A stretch of DNA of 24,090 nucleotides from CAZAAW01 sp964483325 (GCA_964483325.1 CAZAAW010000034.1:1-24090); one strand, 5' to 3'; shown: positions 1-6,221, counted from the stretch's first letter. Made by a program: numbers and translations. Notes: generated from the sequence alone by a model not told the origin.

Positions 1-4
1 AAAA

Positions 5-50
5 GTGTCCACCATGTCCCCGAACATGTGTCCACCTTGTCTCCGGTCCG
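5..50 (+). repeat. Imperfect 23-bp tandem repeat, possible IS or repeat remnant
   Basis: Two consecutive 23-base units both begin GTGTCCACC and share TGTC and CCG further on (5-27 and 28-50). A third partial match to the first nine bases occurs near 96. Motifs of this GTGTCCACC type resemble the ends of transposon remnants in related genomes, but that is recollection. No transposase is visible and the window cuts the left side, so the identity is uncertain. Confidence 0.3.
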
Positions 51-116
51 TACACGGGTAAGGGATGAGAGCCTTTTCATGCGCCGGTGGCGGTCTGTGT
101 CCACGGTGGGAAGTGT

Positions 117-195
117 GCGCCCATCCCTCCCCCTGCGGGTACCCGAAGGGGGAGGGTGGCCCCGGCGACAGCCGGGGTCGGGTGGGGAGCGCCGC
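117..195 (+). repeat. GCTCCCCACCC-family intergenic repeat, copy 1
   Basis: The segment starts with CCATCCCTC, continues through a GGGGGAGGGTGGC core and ends with GGGTGGGGAGCG. The reverse complement (GCTCCCCACCC, then CCACCCTCCCC, then GAGGGATGG) recurs at 5013-5078, 11872-11938 and 19000-19066, and a same-orientation copy lies at 11977-12046. The inner part CCCCGGCGACAGCCGGGG can fold into a short hairpin. It is non-coding and dispersed only in gaps between genes. Confidence 0.7.
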
Positions 196-218
196 CGGGT
201 CGCAGGCCGCCAACACGA

Positions 219-354
219 CAGCTGCGTCATGCCCGGGCGAAGACCCGGGCATCCACGCGAACACCGTGGATGCCGGGAAGGGCGCCGCGCGGCTGCGTTT
301 CGTTCTGCGCTATCCGTGTTCGCGTGGATGGCCGGATCAAGTCCGGCCATGACG
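219..354 (+). repeat. 135-bp inverted-repeat (REP/MITE-like) element, copy A
   Basis: Left arm: CAGCTGCGTCATG, a CCCGGG-N-CCCGGG hairpin, then ATCCACGCGAACAC. Right arm: GTGTTCGCGTGGAT, a GGCCGG-N-CCGGCC hairpin, then CATGACG. The outer termini CGTCATG and CATGACG are complementary, so the whole unit is an imperfect inverted repeat, and each arm has its own small stem-loop. Copy C (18829-18964) is the same length and orientation with a related interior; copy B (10276-10410) is inverted. This looks like a non-autonomous palindromic mobile element. Confidence 0.8.
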
Positions 355-432
355 CCTGTGGGGTGGCGATGGGGGTGCGAACCTTGCGATGGCGTCCGCG
401 ACCGTCATGCGCTTCCGGGCCGCCTGCGCGCC

Positions 433-951
433 TCAGGCAGCCGGCGCTGGGGCGGTTTGCAGTTTTTCGGCGAGGGCGTGGAAGGCGGTGAGCTGGTCGG
501 GCTTGAGGTCGCCGGTCTCGTCGCGGCCGACGAAGACCTTCAGCATGATGCCGCCCTCCTGGTTGAAGAACAGCACCGCCGCCGAGCTGCGCTTCATGAA
601 CGGGCGCTCGAGGAAGGCGATGGCGGCGCAGCGCTCGAAGCGCAGGTGGCCGTGCAGGCCGGTGCGGCTCATCAGGTTGTAATAGCCCTGCGCCACCTGG
701 CCGGCCGGCACCGGGCCGGTGATCTCGAAGATGCCGTCGGCGGTGTGGATGATCGTCGTCACCTCGCCCCAGCCGGCGATGTCGCCCATCGCCTCGACGA
801 AGGCGCCCGGCGCGAAGCGGCGATACGCCTCCGGCAGCGCCTCGACGATGTCGCGGCAGGAGACGCCGTGCTCGGCGGCGGCCGATTCGACGACGACGCC
901 GGGATTCTCGGCAAGGATGGCACGCAGGTCTGGCCGCGACGTCTCGGGCAT
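433..951 (-). CDS. hutX: HutX-family heme utilization cytosolic carrier protein
   Basis: The 172-residue product matches the HutX (HuvX/ShuX-like) family in length and motifs: an N-terminal segment ending in DIVEALPE, then GWGEVTTIIHTADGIFEITG (residues 60-79), the hallmark QGYYNL (88-93), LHGHL (99-103), and FFNQEGG..KVFVGRDE near 128-144. Family members bind heme in the cytoplasm and are thought to pass it from the importer to downstream enzymes. I chose the ATG at 951, preceded by GGAAAGG and aligning with the family N-terminus; the frame stays open far upstream but without family similarity. No heme transporter or TonB-receptor genes are adjacent, so the gene is isolated from a classic hmu/hut operon within this window. 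A candidate promoter lies at 1037-1065. The call rests on motif similarity and is fairly secure at family level; heme binding is inferred. Confidence 0.85.
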   Translation of the reverse strand: MPETSRPDLRAILAENPGVVVESAAAEHGVSCRDIVEALPEAYRRFAPGAFVEAMGDIAGWGEVTTIIHTADGIFEITGPVPAGQVAQGYYNLMSRTGLHGHLRFERCAAIAFLERPFMKRSSAAVLFFNQEGGIMLKVFVGRDETGDLKPDQLTAFHALAEKLQTAPAPAA

Positions 952-1036
952 CGGAAAAGCCTTTCCGGGGCACGCGCCCCGCTCGGGAGGATCGGGCGGG
1001 CTGGCGGCGCGGCCGCTGGCTGGCTGGGGTGCGGCG

Positions 1037-1065
1037 AGGCTAGGCAAGCCGCCCCCGCCGGTCAA
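1037..1065 (-). promoter_or_regulatory. Candidate sigma-70 promoter for hutX
   Basis: Reading the minus strand, TTGACC (1060-1065) is followed after exactly 17 bases by TAGCCT (1037-1042). This places a start site near 1030 and leaves an untranslated leader of about 80 bases. The leader contains a small GC-rich hairpin (968-981, GGGGC...GCCCC) just before the ribosome-binding region. The -35 is strong and the -10 weak, as is common in alphaproteobacteria. I found no clear Irr or RirA box by eye. Confidence 0.45.
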
Positions 1066-1070
1066 TCGCG

Positions 1071-1394
1071 TCAGTCGGTGGTGAGCTTCATTCCGGCGAT
1101 GCCCGCGACAATCAGCAGCAGCGAGACGAGCCGCAGCAGCGTCAGCTGCTCGTGGAACAGCATCAGCCCGACGAGGCTGGCGCCGACCGTGCCGATGCCG
1201 GTCCACACCGCATAGGCCGGGCCGAGCGGCAGGCCGCGCAGGGCAAGGCCGAGAAAGCCGAGGCTGGCGGCCATCGCCACCACCGTGACGGTGGCCCAGA
1301 GCGGCCGGGTGAAGCCCTCCGAGGCCTTGAGGCCGGCGGCCCAGCCGACCTCGAACAGGCCGGCGATGAACAGGAAGATCCAGGACGGCGCCAT
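1071..1394 (-). CDS. gdx: SMR-family guanidinium exporter (Gdx/SugE type)
   Basis: This 107-residue protein has four hydrophobic segments and the Gdx-type signature: AGLFEVGWAAGLK with the essential glutamate at E15, GFTRP (27-31), LPLGPAYAVWTGIG in the third helix, and a C-terminal GIAGMKL. In the SMR superfamily, E15 is the shared proton/substrate site of the antiparallel dimer in the inner membrane. The W-T-G-I-G and FEVxWA patterns separate Gdx (guanidinium/H+ antiport) from EmrE-like multidrug pumps. The leader carries a guanidine-II riboswitch, which independently supports guanidinium as the substrate. The ATG at 1394 follows AGAGGAGT at good spacing. hutX lies 119 bp downstream with its own promoter-like sequence, so co-transcription is possible but not needed. 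The older name is sugE. Confidence 0.9.
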   Translation of the reverse strand: MAPSWIFLFIAGLFEVGWAAGLKASEGFTRPLWATVTVVAMAASLGFLGLALRGLPLGPAYAVWTGIGTVGASLVGLMLFHEQLTLLRLVSLLLIVAGIAGMKLTTD

Positions 1395-1401
1395 GGCCAG
1401 A

Positions 1402-1453
1402 CTCCTCTGGCGGGCCGTCCCGCAGCGTTTGCCGCCTCCGGGCCGTCCCGGAG
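1402..1453 (-). promoter_or_regulatory. Guanidine-II (mini-ykkC) riboswitch upstream of gdx
   Basis: Reading the minus strand, two GC-rich hairpins each carry the tetraloop ACGG: the first with a 7-bp stem (1436-1453, CTCCGGG/CCCGGAG), the second with a 5-bp stem (1410-1423, GCGGG/CCCGC), separated by 12 bases. Tandem hairpins with ACGR loops just before a gdx/sugE ribosome-binding site define the guanidine-II class. The AGAGGAGT ribosome-binding sequence begins immediately after the second hairpin, consistent with control of translation. Known riboswitches of this class expose the RBS on guanidine binding. The sequence match is direct; regulation is inferred. Confidence 0.88.
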
Positions 1454-1455
1454 CG

Positions 1456-1474
1456 ATGCCCGCCAGGCGGGCAT
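1456..1474. promoter_or_regulatory. 19-base perfect palindrome at the start of the gdx leader
   Basis: ATGCCCGCC-A-GGCGGGCAT is a 9-bp perfect inverted repeat around a single base. It lies between the predicted gdx transcription start and the first riboswitch hairpin. In RNA it cannot fold with a one-base loop but could open to a 7-8 bp stem; in DNA it could be a dimeric repressor site. Its role is unknown. Confidence 0.4.
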
Positions 1475-1481
1475 GGACGGC

Positions 1482-1510
1482 AATGTAGGGCCCCCGGCGG
1501 CCGCGGCCAA
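1482..1510 (-). promoter_or_regulatory. Candidate sigma-70 promoter for gdx
   Basis: On the minus strand TTGGCC (1505-1510) is separated by 17 bases from TACATT (1482-1487). The predicted start near 1475 lies directly at the 5' side of a 19-base palindrome (1456-1474) and the riboswitch, so the transcript would begin with exactly the regulatory leader. The position relative to the riboswitch makes this more believable than the box scores alone. Confidence 0.5.
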
Positions 1511-1575
1511 GGCGGCGTCTTTACGCGGGGAGGGCTTGCGGGCTTGCCGGCGGCGCCTTGCCGCCGTAAATTCGG

Positions 1576-1587
1576 TTCGGGTCCGAA
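1576..1587. promoter_or_regulatory. Possible operator palindrome upstream of the marR-like gene
   Basis: TTCGG-GT-CCGAA lies about 50 bp before the marR-like start, upstream of a TATAAC sequence at 1611-1616 that could act as a -10. MarR proteins usually bind short palindromes near their own promoter, so autoregulation would be natural. The palindrome is short and could be chance in this GC-rich DNA. Confidence 0.25.
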
Positions 1588-1636
1588 ACGACATGCCGGG
1601 ACTTGCCCAATATAACGACGCGCGGAGGGGCCGGGA

Positions 1637-1987
1637 ATGCCAGCCGACCTGCGGCCCAGCCAGGCGCTGCGGCTCTGGCATGACGTCATCTTCGACCTCG
1701 TCCGCGACGATGCGCCGGACCTGTCGGCGCGCCAGCAGGCGGTACTGCTGACGGTCTATCTGGAGCCGCCGCCGCATACGGTGCGCGGCCTTGCCGTCAA
1801 GCTCGGCGTCACCAAGCCGGCGATCACCCGCGCCCTCGACACGATGGGCCGGCTGGGCCTGGTGACGCGCCGGCGCGACGAGGCCGACCGGCGCAACGTC
1901 GTCGTCCAGCGCACACTGGCCGGCGCCCTGGCCGTCGAGCGGCTCGGCGACATCATCGTCGCCCGCCATCGCGAGCTGCCGCTGTGA
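1637..1987 (+). CDS. Small MarR-type winged-helix transcriptional regulator
   Basis: The 116-residue protein contains a winged-helix core: RQQAVLLTVYLEPPPHTVRGLAVKLG (residues 34-59), a recognition helix VTKPAITRALDTMGRLGLV and a wing RRRDEADRRNVVV. These are typical of MarR DNA-binding domains. It is shorter than usual MarR proteins (about 140-150 residues) because little follows the wing, so the C-terminal dimerisation helix is very short. The ATG at 1637 follows GGAGGGG at 1624-1630. The stop overlaps the GTG start of the C40 peptidase by four bases (GTGA), implying translational coupling. Target genes and ligand are unknown. Confidence 0.8.
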   Translation: MPADLRPSQALRLWHDVIFDLVRDDAPDLSARQQAVLLTVYLEPPPHTVRGLAVKLGVTKPAITRALDTMGRLGLVTRRRDEADRRNVVVQRTLAGALAVERLGDIIVARHRELPL

Positions 1988-2823
1988 GCCTCGATCCGCG
2001 CCTCAACGCCTTCCGCCCCGACCTTGCCGATGCGCGGCTTGCCGGCCGGGTCGAGGCGGCGCGCTTCGTCGCCGGCGCGCCGCGCCGCGTCGTGGCGGCG
2101 ACGGCGCCGCTGCGCCGCGTGCCGCGGGCGGAAGCGCCCTGGGACAGCGAGGCGCTGCATGGCGAGACGCTGCGGGTCTTCGAGGAGACCGACGGCTGGG
2201 CCTGGGCGCAGCTCGATGCCGACGGCTATGTCGGCTGGCTGCCGGCGGCGGCGCTGGCGCCGCCCGGTGCGGCGCCGACGCATGTCGTGACAGCGCTGCG
2301 CGCCTTCGTCCATGCCGGGCCGGACATGAAGCTGCCGCCGCTGACGGCGCTGCCGATGGGCAGCCGGCTGGCGCTGGCCGATAGAGTCACGACGCGCGGC
2401 ACGGATTACCTGCGGCTGGCCGGCGGCGACGGCGCCGTCGCGGCGCAGGCGGTGCGGGCGACAGGCGATCCGCCGGAGGCCGATTTCGTCGCCGTCGCCG
2501 AGCGCTTCCTGGAAACGCCCTATCTGTGGGGTGGCCGCTCCAGCCTCGGCCTCGACTGTTCCGGGCTGGTGCAGGTGGCGCTCGCCATGGCCGGCATCGC
2601 CGCGCCGCGCGACAGCGACCTGCAGCAGGCGGCGCTGGGCGAGCCGGCGGCGGCGCCGCTGCGCCGCGGCGACCTCGTCTTCTGGCCCGGCCATGTCGGC
2701 ATCCTCAGTGACGCCTTGACGCTGCTGCATGCCAACGGCCATGCGCTGGCGGTGGCGCGGGAGCCGCTTGCCGTTGCCATCGCCCGCATCGGCCGGCCGG
2801 CGGTGGTGAAGCGCCTCGCCTGA
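1984..2823 (+). CDS. C40 (NlpC/P60) family peptidase with N-terminal SH3-like domains
   Basis: The 279-residue product ends in an NlpC/P60 catalytic domain: TPYLWGGRSSLGLDCSGLVQ with the nucleophile C192, RRGDLVFWPGHVGI with catalytic H237, and a later polar residue in LLHANGH (about 249-253). The family cleaves D-Glu-(meso)DAP or related bonds in peptidoglycan peptides. Before it lie two SH3b-like segments (about 38-92, with GWAWAQLDADGYVGWLP, and about 100-160), as in alphaproteobacterial wall peptidases. No signal peptide is visible, so it may act on imported muropeptides in the cytoplasm, or be exported by an unseen route. The GTG start overlaps the stop of the marR-like gene, and the two are probably one operon. 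Family assignment is secure; substrate is inferred. Confidence 0.88.
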   Translation: MSLDPRLNAFRPDLADARLAGRVEAARFVAGAPRRVVAATAPLRRVPRAEAPWDSEALHGETLRVFEETDGWAWAQLDADGYVGWLPAAALAPPGAAPTHVVTALRAFVHAGPDMKLPPLTALPMGSRLALADRVTTRGTDYLRLAGGDGAVAAQAVRATGDPPEADFVAVAERFLETPYLWGGRSSLGLDCSGLVQVALAMAGIAAPRDSDLQQAALGEPAAAPLRRGDLVFWPGHVGILSDALTLLHANGHALAVAREPLAVAIARIGRPAVVKRLA

Positions 2824-2885
2824 CTGGCATCGGCCGGCCGGGCGTGCCAGCATGGCGCCTTTCCCGGCAAAAGGATTTTCTCCCC

Positions 2886-3497
2886 ATGGCGATGGTCGAC
2901 CGTTCCCTGCTGCGCCAGGCCTATGCCTACTGGTTCGGCGCCCCGGAGGGCCCGGAGGCCTTTCCGGCCGACAAGGCCGGCATCTGGTTCGCCGGCGGCG
3001 AGGAGGTCGACACGCATATCCGCACCACCTTCGGGCCGCATCTGCGCGCCGCCGCCGACCATCCCTGGGACGTGCTCAACCTGTCGCGCCAGGAGCAGGT
3101 CGGGCTGGTGGTGCTGCTCGACCAGTTCCCGCGCAACAGCTACCGCGACAGCGGCGAGGCCTTCGCCTGCGACAGCGCCGCCCGCGCCATCGCCAAGCGG
3201 CTGATCGACAACGGCATCAACCGCTTCCTGTGGGTCGAGCGGCCGTTCCTGCTGCTGCCGCTGGAGCACAGCGAGACCTTCGAGGACCAGGAACAGTCGG
3301 TGCGGCTGTTCCGGGCGCTGTGCCGCGGCGTGCCGGAGACGCTGCGGGCCTTCGCCACGCAGGCGCTCGACTACGCCATCAAGCACTACGCCATCATCGC
3401 CCGCTTCGACCGCTTTCCGCACCGCAATGCCGCGCTCGGCCGCACCTCGACGCCGGACGAGGAGGCCTTCCTCAAGGAGCACGGCCGCGGCTTCTGA
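2886..3497 (+). CDS. DUF924 family protein
   Basis: The 203-residue product carries the features of DUF924: AYAYWFG near the N-terminus, IWF, LVVLLDQFPRNSYRDS (family signature LDQFPRN), PFLLLPLEHSE, and a C-terminal KHYAIIARFDRFPHRNAALGR. The fold is predicted all-helical and TPR-like, and the function is unknown; no catalytic activity is established. It is likely cytoplasmic, as no signal peptide is seen. I place the start at the ATG at 2886, preceded by AAAAGGA (2869-2875); an ATG two codons later is also possible. It lies 62 bp after the C40 peptidase and converges with the aminopeptidase gene, with only 17 bp between the stops. Confidence 0.88.
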   Translation: MAMVDRSLLRQAYAYWFGAPEGPEAFPADKAGIWFAGGEEVDTHIRTTFGPHLRAAADHPWDVLNLSRQEQVGLVVLLDQFPRNSYRDSGEAFACDSAARAIAKRLIDNGINRFLWVERPFLLLPLEHSETFEDQEQSVRLFRALCRGVPETLRAFATQALDYAIKHYAIIARFDRFPHRNAALGRTSTPDEEAFLKEHGRGF

Positions 3498-3514
3498 CGC
3501 GGGGCGGGCGCCGG

Positions 3515-4909
3515 CTAGCTGCCGTAGCGCTGCTTCAGCACCGCGTAGAGGCCGCGCACCAGGTGCACCTCGCCGCCCTCCGGCTGGCCGGGGCGGGCGG
3601 ACGGCGTCCAGGCGAAGATGTCGCCATGCAGCCAGGCGATGCCGTCGCCGACGAAGCGCTGCAGGAACAGCGCCGCGGTGATGGAGCCGGCAAAGCCGCC
3701 GGTGCCGGCATTGTTGATGTCGGCGATCTTCGATTCGATCATCGCCATGTAGGGCTGCCACAGCGGCAGCCGCCAGGTCGGGTCGCCCACCGCCTGGCCG
3801 GCGGCGGCGAGCTCGGCCGCCAGCCGCTCGTCGCTGGTGAAAACGGCCGGCAGGTCGGGGCCGAGGGCGACGCGGGCCGCGCCGGTCAGCGTGGCGAGAT
3901 TGACGAGCAGCGCCGGCTGCTCCTCGCAGGCGAGGGTCAGCGCGTCGGCGAGAATCAGCCGGCCCTCGGCATCGGTATTGCCGATCTCCACCGCCAGCCC
4001 CTTGCGGCTGCGCAGCACGTCGCCGGGGCGGAAGGCGGCGCCGGCAATGGCGTTCTCCACCGCCGGGATGAGGACGCGCAGGCGCAGCTTCAGGCCGGCG
4101 CCCATGATCATCTCGGCCAGCGCCAGCACGTTGGCGGCGCCGCCCATGTCCTTCTTCATCAGCAGCATCGAGGCCGACGGCTTGATGTCGAGGCCGCCGG
4201 TGTCGAAGACGACGCCCTTGCCGACCAGCGTCACCCTGGGCGCCGCCGGATCGCCCCAGGAGAGGTCGAAGAGGCGCGGCGCCCGTTCCGCCGTCGCCGC
4301 CGCGCCGACGGCATGGATCAGCGGCAGGTTGTTGGTGAGGAGGTCGTCGCCGGCGATCTCCAGCACCTGCGCGCCATGCTCGGTGGCGAGCGCCCGTACC
4401 GCGGCGCCGATGTCGGACGGGCCGAGATCGTTGGCCGGCGTGTTGATGAGGTCGCGGCCGCGCCAGACGGCGGCGGCGATGCGGCGGATCTCGGCGGCGT
4501 CGACGCCGTCCGGCACCACCAGCCGCACCAGGCCGGCCGCCTCGTCCGCCGGCCGGTAGCGGCCGAAGCGGTAGGCGCCGAGCAGGAAGGCGAGGGCGGC
4601 CTGCGCCGGATCGTCGAAGCCGGCGGCAAGGCGATAGGTGCCCGGCGGCAGCGCCGTGGCGAGCGCACCGGCGAACAGCGCCGGCCGCGGCGCCTTGCCG
4701 AGGCCGAAGGCGACGGCGGTGATGCGGCCCGCGGCATCGGGGATCGGCGCGACGCTGCCGGCGGCGGCGCGGAACCCGGTCGCCTCCAGCCAGGCGCGCG
4801 CCGGCGGCGCCAGCCCGTCCAGGAAGGCGGCAAGACCGTCCGGCGCGACGGCGCTGACGGGAACGGGCGACAGGCCGGCATCGGCGTCGATCAGTCTGGT
4901 ATGGGGCAA
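3515..4909 (-). CDS. M17 leucyl aminopeptidase family protein
   Basis: The 464-residue product is a member of peptidase family M17. Visible signatures are GKGVVFDTGGLDIKPS with metal-binding Lys and Asp, MKKDMGGAANV with the second Asp, and NTDAEGRLILADAL at about residue 310, carrying the Asp, Glu and catalytic Arg. All expected metal ligands appear present. Family enzymes are cytoplasmic, usually hexameric, two-metal aminopeptidases that release N-terminal residues. I chose a TTG start at 4909: the frame has no nearby ATG, while GGAGGA sits five to six bases before this TTG. The frame stays open further upstream but runs into repeat DNA. The gene is transcribed alone and converges with the DUF924 gene. 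Confidence 0.88.
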   Translation of the reverse strand: MPHTRLIDADAGLSPVPVSAVAPDGLAAFLDGLAPPARAWLEATGFRAAAGSVAPIPDAAGRITAVAFGLGKAPRPALFAGALATALPPGTYRLAAGFDDPAQAALAFLLGAYRFGRYRPADEAAGLVRLVVPDGVDAAEIRRIAAAVWRGRDLINTPANDLGPSDIGAAVRALATEHGAQVLEIAGDDLLTNNLPLIHAVGAAATAERAPRLFDLSWGDPAAPRVTLVGKGVVFDTGGLDIKPSASMLLMKKDMGGAANVLALAEMIMGAGLKLRLRVLIPAVENAIAGAAFRPGDVLRSRKGLAVEIGNTDAEGRLILADALTLACEEQPALLVNLATLTGAARVALGPDLPAVFTSDERLAAELAAAGQAVGDPTWRLPLWQPYMAMIESKIADINNAGTGGFAGSITAALFLQRFVGDGIAWLHGDIFAWTPSARPGQPEGGEVHLVRGLYAVLKQRYGS

Positions 4910-5012
4910 GGCAGTCCTCCACGCGGCGGGGCGTGCATGATGGAGCCGCCGCCGTCGCCGGGCAACGGCGGAGCGTGGTGCGGGTGGCGGCGCGCGGTGC
5001 GGACTTCCCAAT

Positions 5013-5078
5013 GGCGCTCCCCACCCGACCCCGGCTTCGCCAGGGCCACCCTCCCCGTTCCGGTGAGGGATGGGCGCC
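5013..5078 (-). repeat. GCTCCCCACCC-family intergenic repeat, copy 2
   Basis: It runs from GGCGCTCCCCACCC through CCACCCTCCCC to GTGAGGGATGGGCGCC and is nearly the same as 11872-11938. The opposite arm found in the 11872-12046 copy is represented here only by a short GTGACGGGTGGGGAGCG fragment near 5216-5234, with the TAGGGTGGGC element lying between. Confidence 0.65.
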
Positions 5079-5096
5079 CGGCATCGGGGACGGCAC

Positions 5097-5192
5097 ATAG
5101 GGTGGGCAAGGCTCGAGCCTTGCCCACGCGGACACCAGCCGCCCTGCCTTTCGACCGCGTGGGCAAGCGCCTGCGGCGCATGCCCACCCTAC
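5097..5192. repeat. TAGGGTGGGC inverted-repeat element with perfect 26-bp palindrome
   Basis: Outer ends TAGGGTGGGC (5097-5106) and GCCCACCCTA (5183-5192) are exact complements. Inside the left end, 5102-5127 is a perfect 26-base palindrome of the form GTGGGCAAGGCTC/GAGCCTTGCCCAC. A second imperfect hairpin (about 5159-5188) pairs GTGGGCAAGCGCC with GGCGCATGCCCAC. Repeats with GTAGGGTGGGC ends occur widely in bacterial genomes. It appears once here and is distinct from the other two repeat families. Confidence 0.6.
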
Positions 5193-5380
5193 GATCGCCC
5201 GCAATGCGAAGCGCGTGACGGGTGGGGAGCGCCGCCGGGCGCTGCGTGCCTCATTTCCACGCCGCCGCGCCTCTTTCGCGCGGCATCGTTAACGCCGCCG
5301 GGGGCTGCGGAGCCAAGGCGCGCCTTGTTTCCCGGCCGGCTCGCGGCTTTCCAGGGGCGTTGCGAAAATGCGGCGAAAAC

Positions 5381-5403
5381 TTGACAGTTCGCGCGCGGCA
5401 GGT
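5381..5403 (+). promoter_or_regulatory. Candidate -35 element for rnd
   Basis: A consensus TTGACA stands at 5381-5386, about 53 bases before the rnd start. No good -10 follows at the usual distance; the bases there (around 5403-5409) are TGAGACG. In alphaproteobacteria a strong -35 can compensate for a weak -10, so this remains a tentative promoter. Confidence 0.3.
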
Positions 5404-5438
5404 GAGACGGAACCAGTTCTTAGCCTGAGGGATGTCGC

Positions 5439-6059
5439 ATGACCGTCCGCTTCCACAAGCACGACCTGCCCAATCTTTCCGCCTATGCCGGCGTCACGGC
5501 GGTAGCGGTCGATACCGAGACAATGGGACTCAGGCCGCAGCGCGACCGGCTGTGCCTGGTGCAGCTGTCGCCCGGCGACGGGTCCGCCGACATCATCCAG
5601 ATCGCCCCGGTGGCGCAGCCGGCGCCCAACCTCAAGCAGCTGCTCACCGATACGCGCGTCACCAAGATCTTCCACTACGCCCGCTTCGACATGGCGGCGC
5701 TGTGGCAGGGGCTGGCGATCATGCCGGGGCCGGTGTTCTGCACCAAGATCGCCTCGCGTCTCACCCGCACCTATACCGATCGGCACGGGCTTAAGGATCT
5801 CGTCAAGGAATTGCTCGATATTGAGCTTTCCAAGCAGCAGCAATCGTCGGACTGGGGGGCGCCCACGCTGACGGAGGCGCAACTCTCCTATGCCGCTTCT
5901 GACGTCATCTACCTGCACCGCCTGCACGAGATGCTGGAGGCGCGGCTGCGCCGCGACAAGCGCAACGACCTGGCCGATTCCTGCTTCGCCTTCCTGGCGA
6001 CGCGCGCCTGGCTCGACCTCGCCGGCTGGCAGGACGACGACATCTTCACGCATTCGTGA
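5439..6059 (+). CDS. rnd: Ribonuclease D, short form without HRDC domains
   Basis: The 206-residue product is a DEDDy 3'-5' exonuclease: VDTET supplies D25 and E27, HYARFDMAAL supplies D84, and YAASDVIYL supplies Y151 and D155. These four acidic residues and the tyrosine coordinate two metal ions for hydrolytic trimming of RNA 3' ends; RNase D is known for tRNA and small-RNA maturation. It ends right after the catalytic domain, so it lacks the two HRDC domains of the roughly 375-residue E. coli enzyme, as is usual in alphaproteobacteria. The ATG at 5439 follows GAGGGA. It lies upstream of the lpt genes in the customary order, though a strong hairpin and a 165-bp gap suggest separate transcription. 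Confidence 0.9.
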   Translation: MTVRFHKHDLPNLSAYAGVTAVAVDTETMGLRPQRDRLCLVQLSPGDGSADIIQIAPVAQPAPNLKQLLTDTRVTKIFHYARFDMAALWQGLAIMPGPVFCTKIASRLTRTYTDRHGLKDLVKELLDIELSKQQQSSDWGAPTLTEAQLSYAASDVIYLHRLHEMLEARLRRDKRNDLADSCFAFLATRAWLDLAGWQDDDIFTHS

Positions 6060-6063
6060 TCGC

Positions 6064-6088
6064 CGGCCCGGCCGCCGCGGCCGGGCCG
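6064..6088 (+). terminator. Strong 11-bp hairpin directly after rnd, possible terminator
   Basis: CGGCCCGGCCG and CGGCCGGGCCG pair perfectly around a CCG loop, five bases after the rnd stop codon. Only two T bases follow, so it is not a textbook intrinsic terminator. It may still slow RNA polymerase or protect the rnd 3' end. Confidence 0.45.
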
Positions 6089-6177
6089 TTGCCCATACGT
6101 CCGCCGGTTTCGGCCTCTTGTCCTGCGCCACCGTCCGCCCCATCTGGCGGCGGTGGCGTTCGCACATGAATCGCCGT

Positions 6178-6221
6178 AATATCTCGTGATCGAGACCCCA
6201 AATATCTCGTGATCGAGACCC
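6178..6221. promoter_or_regulatory. Tandem palindromic operator-like repeat upstream of lptC
   Basis: Two exact 21-base copies of AATATCTCGTGATCGAGACCC lie at 6178-6198 and 6201-6221, a period of 23 bp (about two helical turns). Each contains the palindrome TCTCG-TGAT-CGAGA. Identical tandem dyads immediately before a start codon in an otherwise GC-rich region suggest a site for a dimeric DNA-binding protein acting cooperatively. I do not recognise the cognate regulator. Confidence 0.55.

Larger units (their letters stand above)
1..432. other. Non-coding, repeat-filled region at window start
   Basis: I see no credible gene here; the open frames are by-products of high GC. The stretch holds, in order, a short tandem repeat (5-50), one arm-pair of the GCTCCCCACCC repeat family (about 117-195), and a 135-bp inverted-repeat element (219-354). 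The last roughly 80 bases before the hutX stop codon show nothing recognisable. Such stacking of different repeat families recurs in the other long gaps of this window. Confidence 0.7.
4910..5438. other. 529-bp intergenic gap made of repeats
   Basis: No believable gene lies here. The gap holds the aminopeptidase leader, one arm of the GCTCCCCACCC repeat (5013-5078), a TAGGGTGGGC inverted-repeat element (5097-5192), a short GGGTGGGGAGCG fragment (about 5217-5237), and a candidate rnd promoter at 5381. The rest (5238-5380) shows nothing I recognise. Confidence 0.65.

Noticed and set aside
219..354. CRISPR-like appearance of repeated palindromes
   Set aside because: The copies are about 8-10 kb apart, in both orientations, without regular spacers or cas genes.
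2520..5218. Long overlapping frames on both strands across the C40, DUF924 and aminopeptidase genes
   Set aside because: They are out-of-frame shadows with Arg/Pro/Ala-rich products and run through repeat DNA; the recognised genes explain the region.
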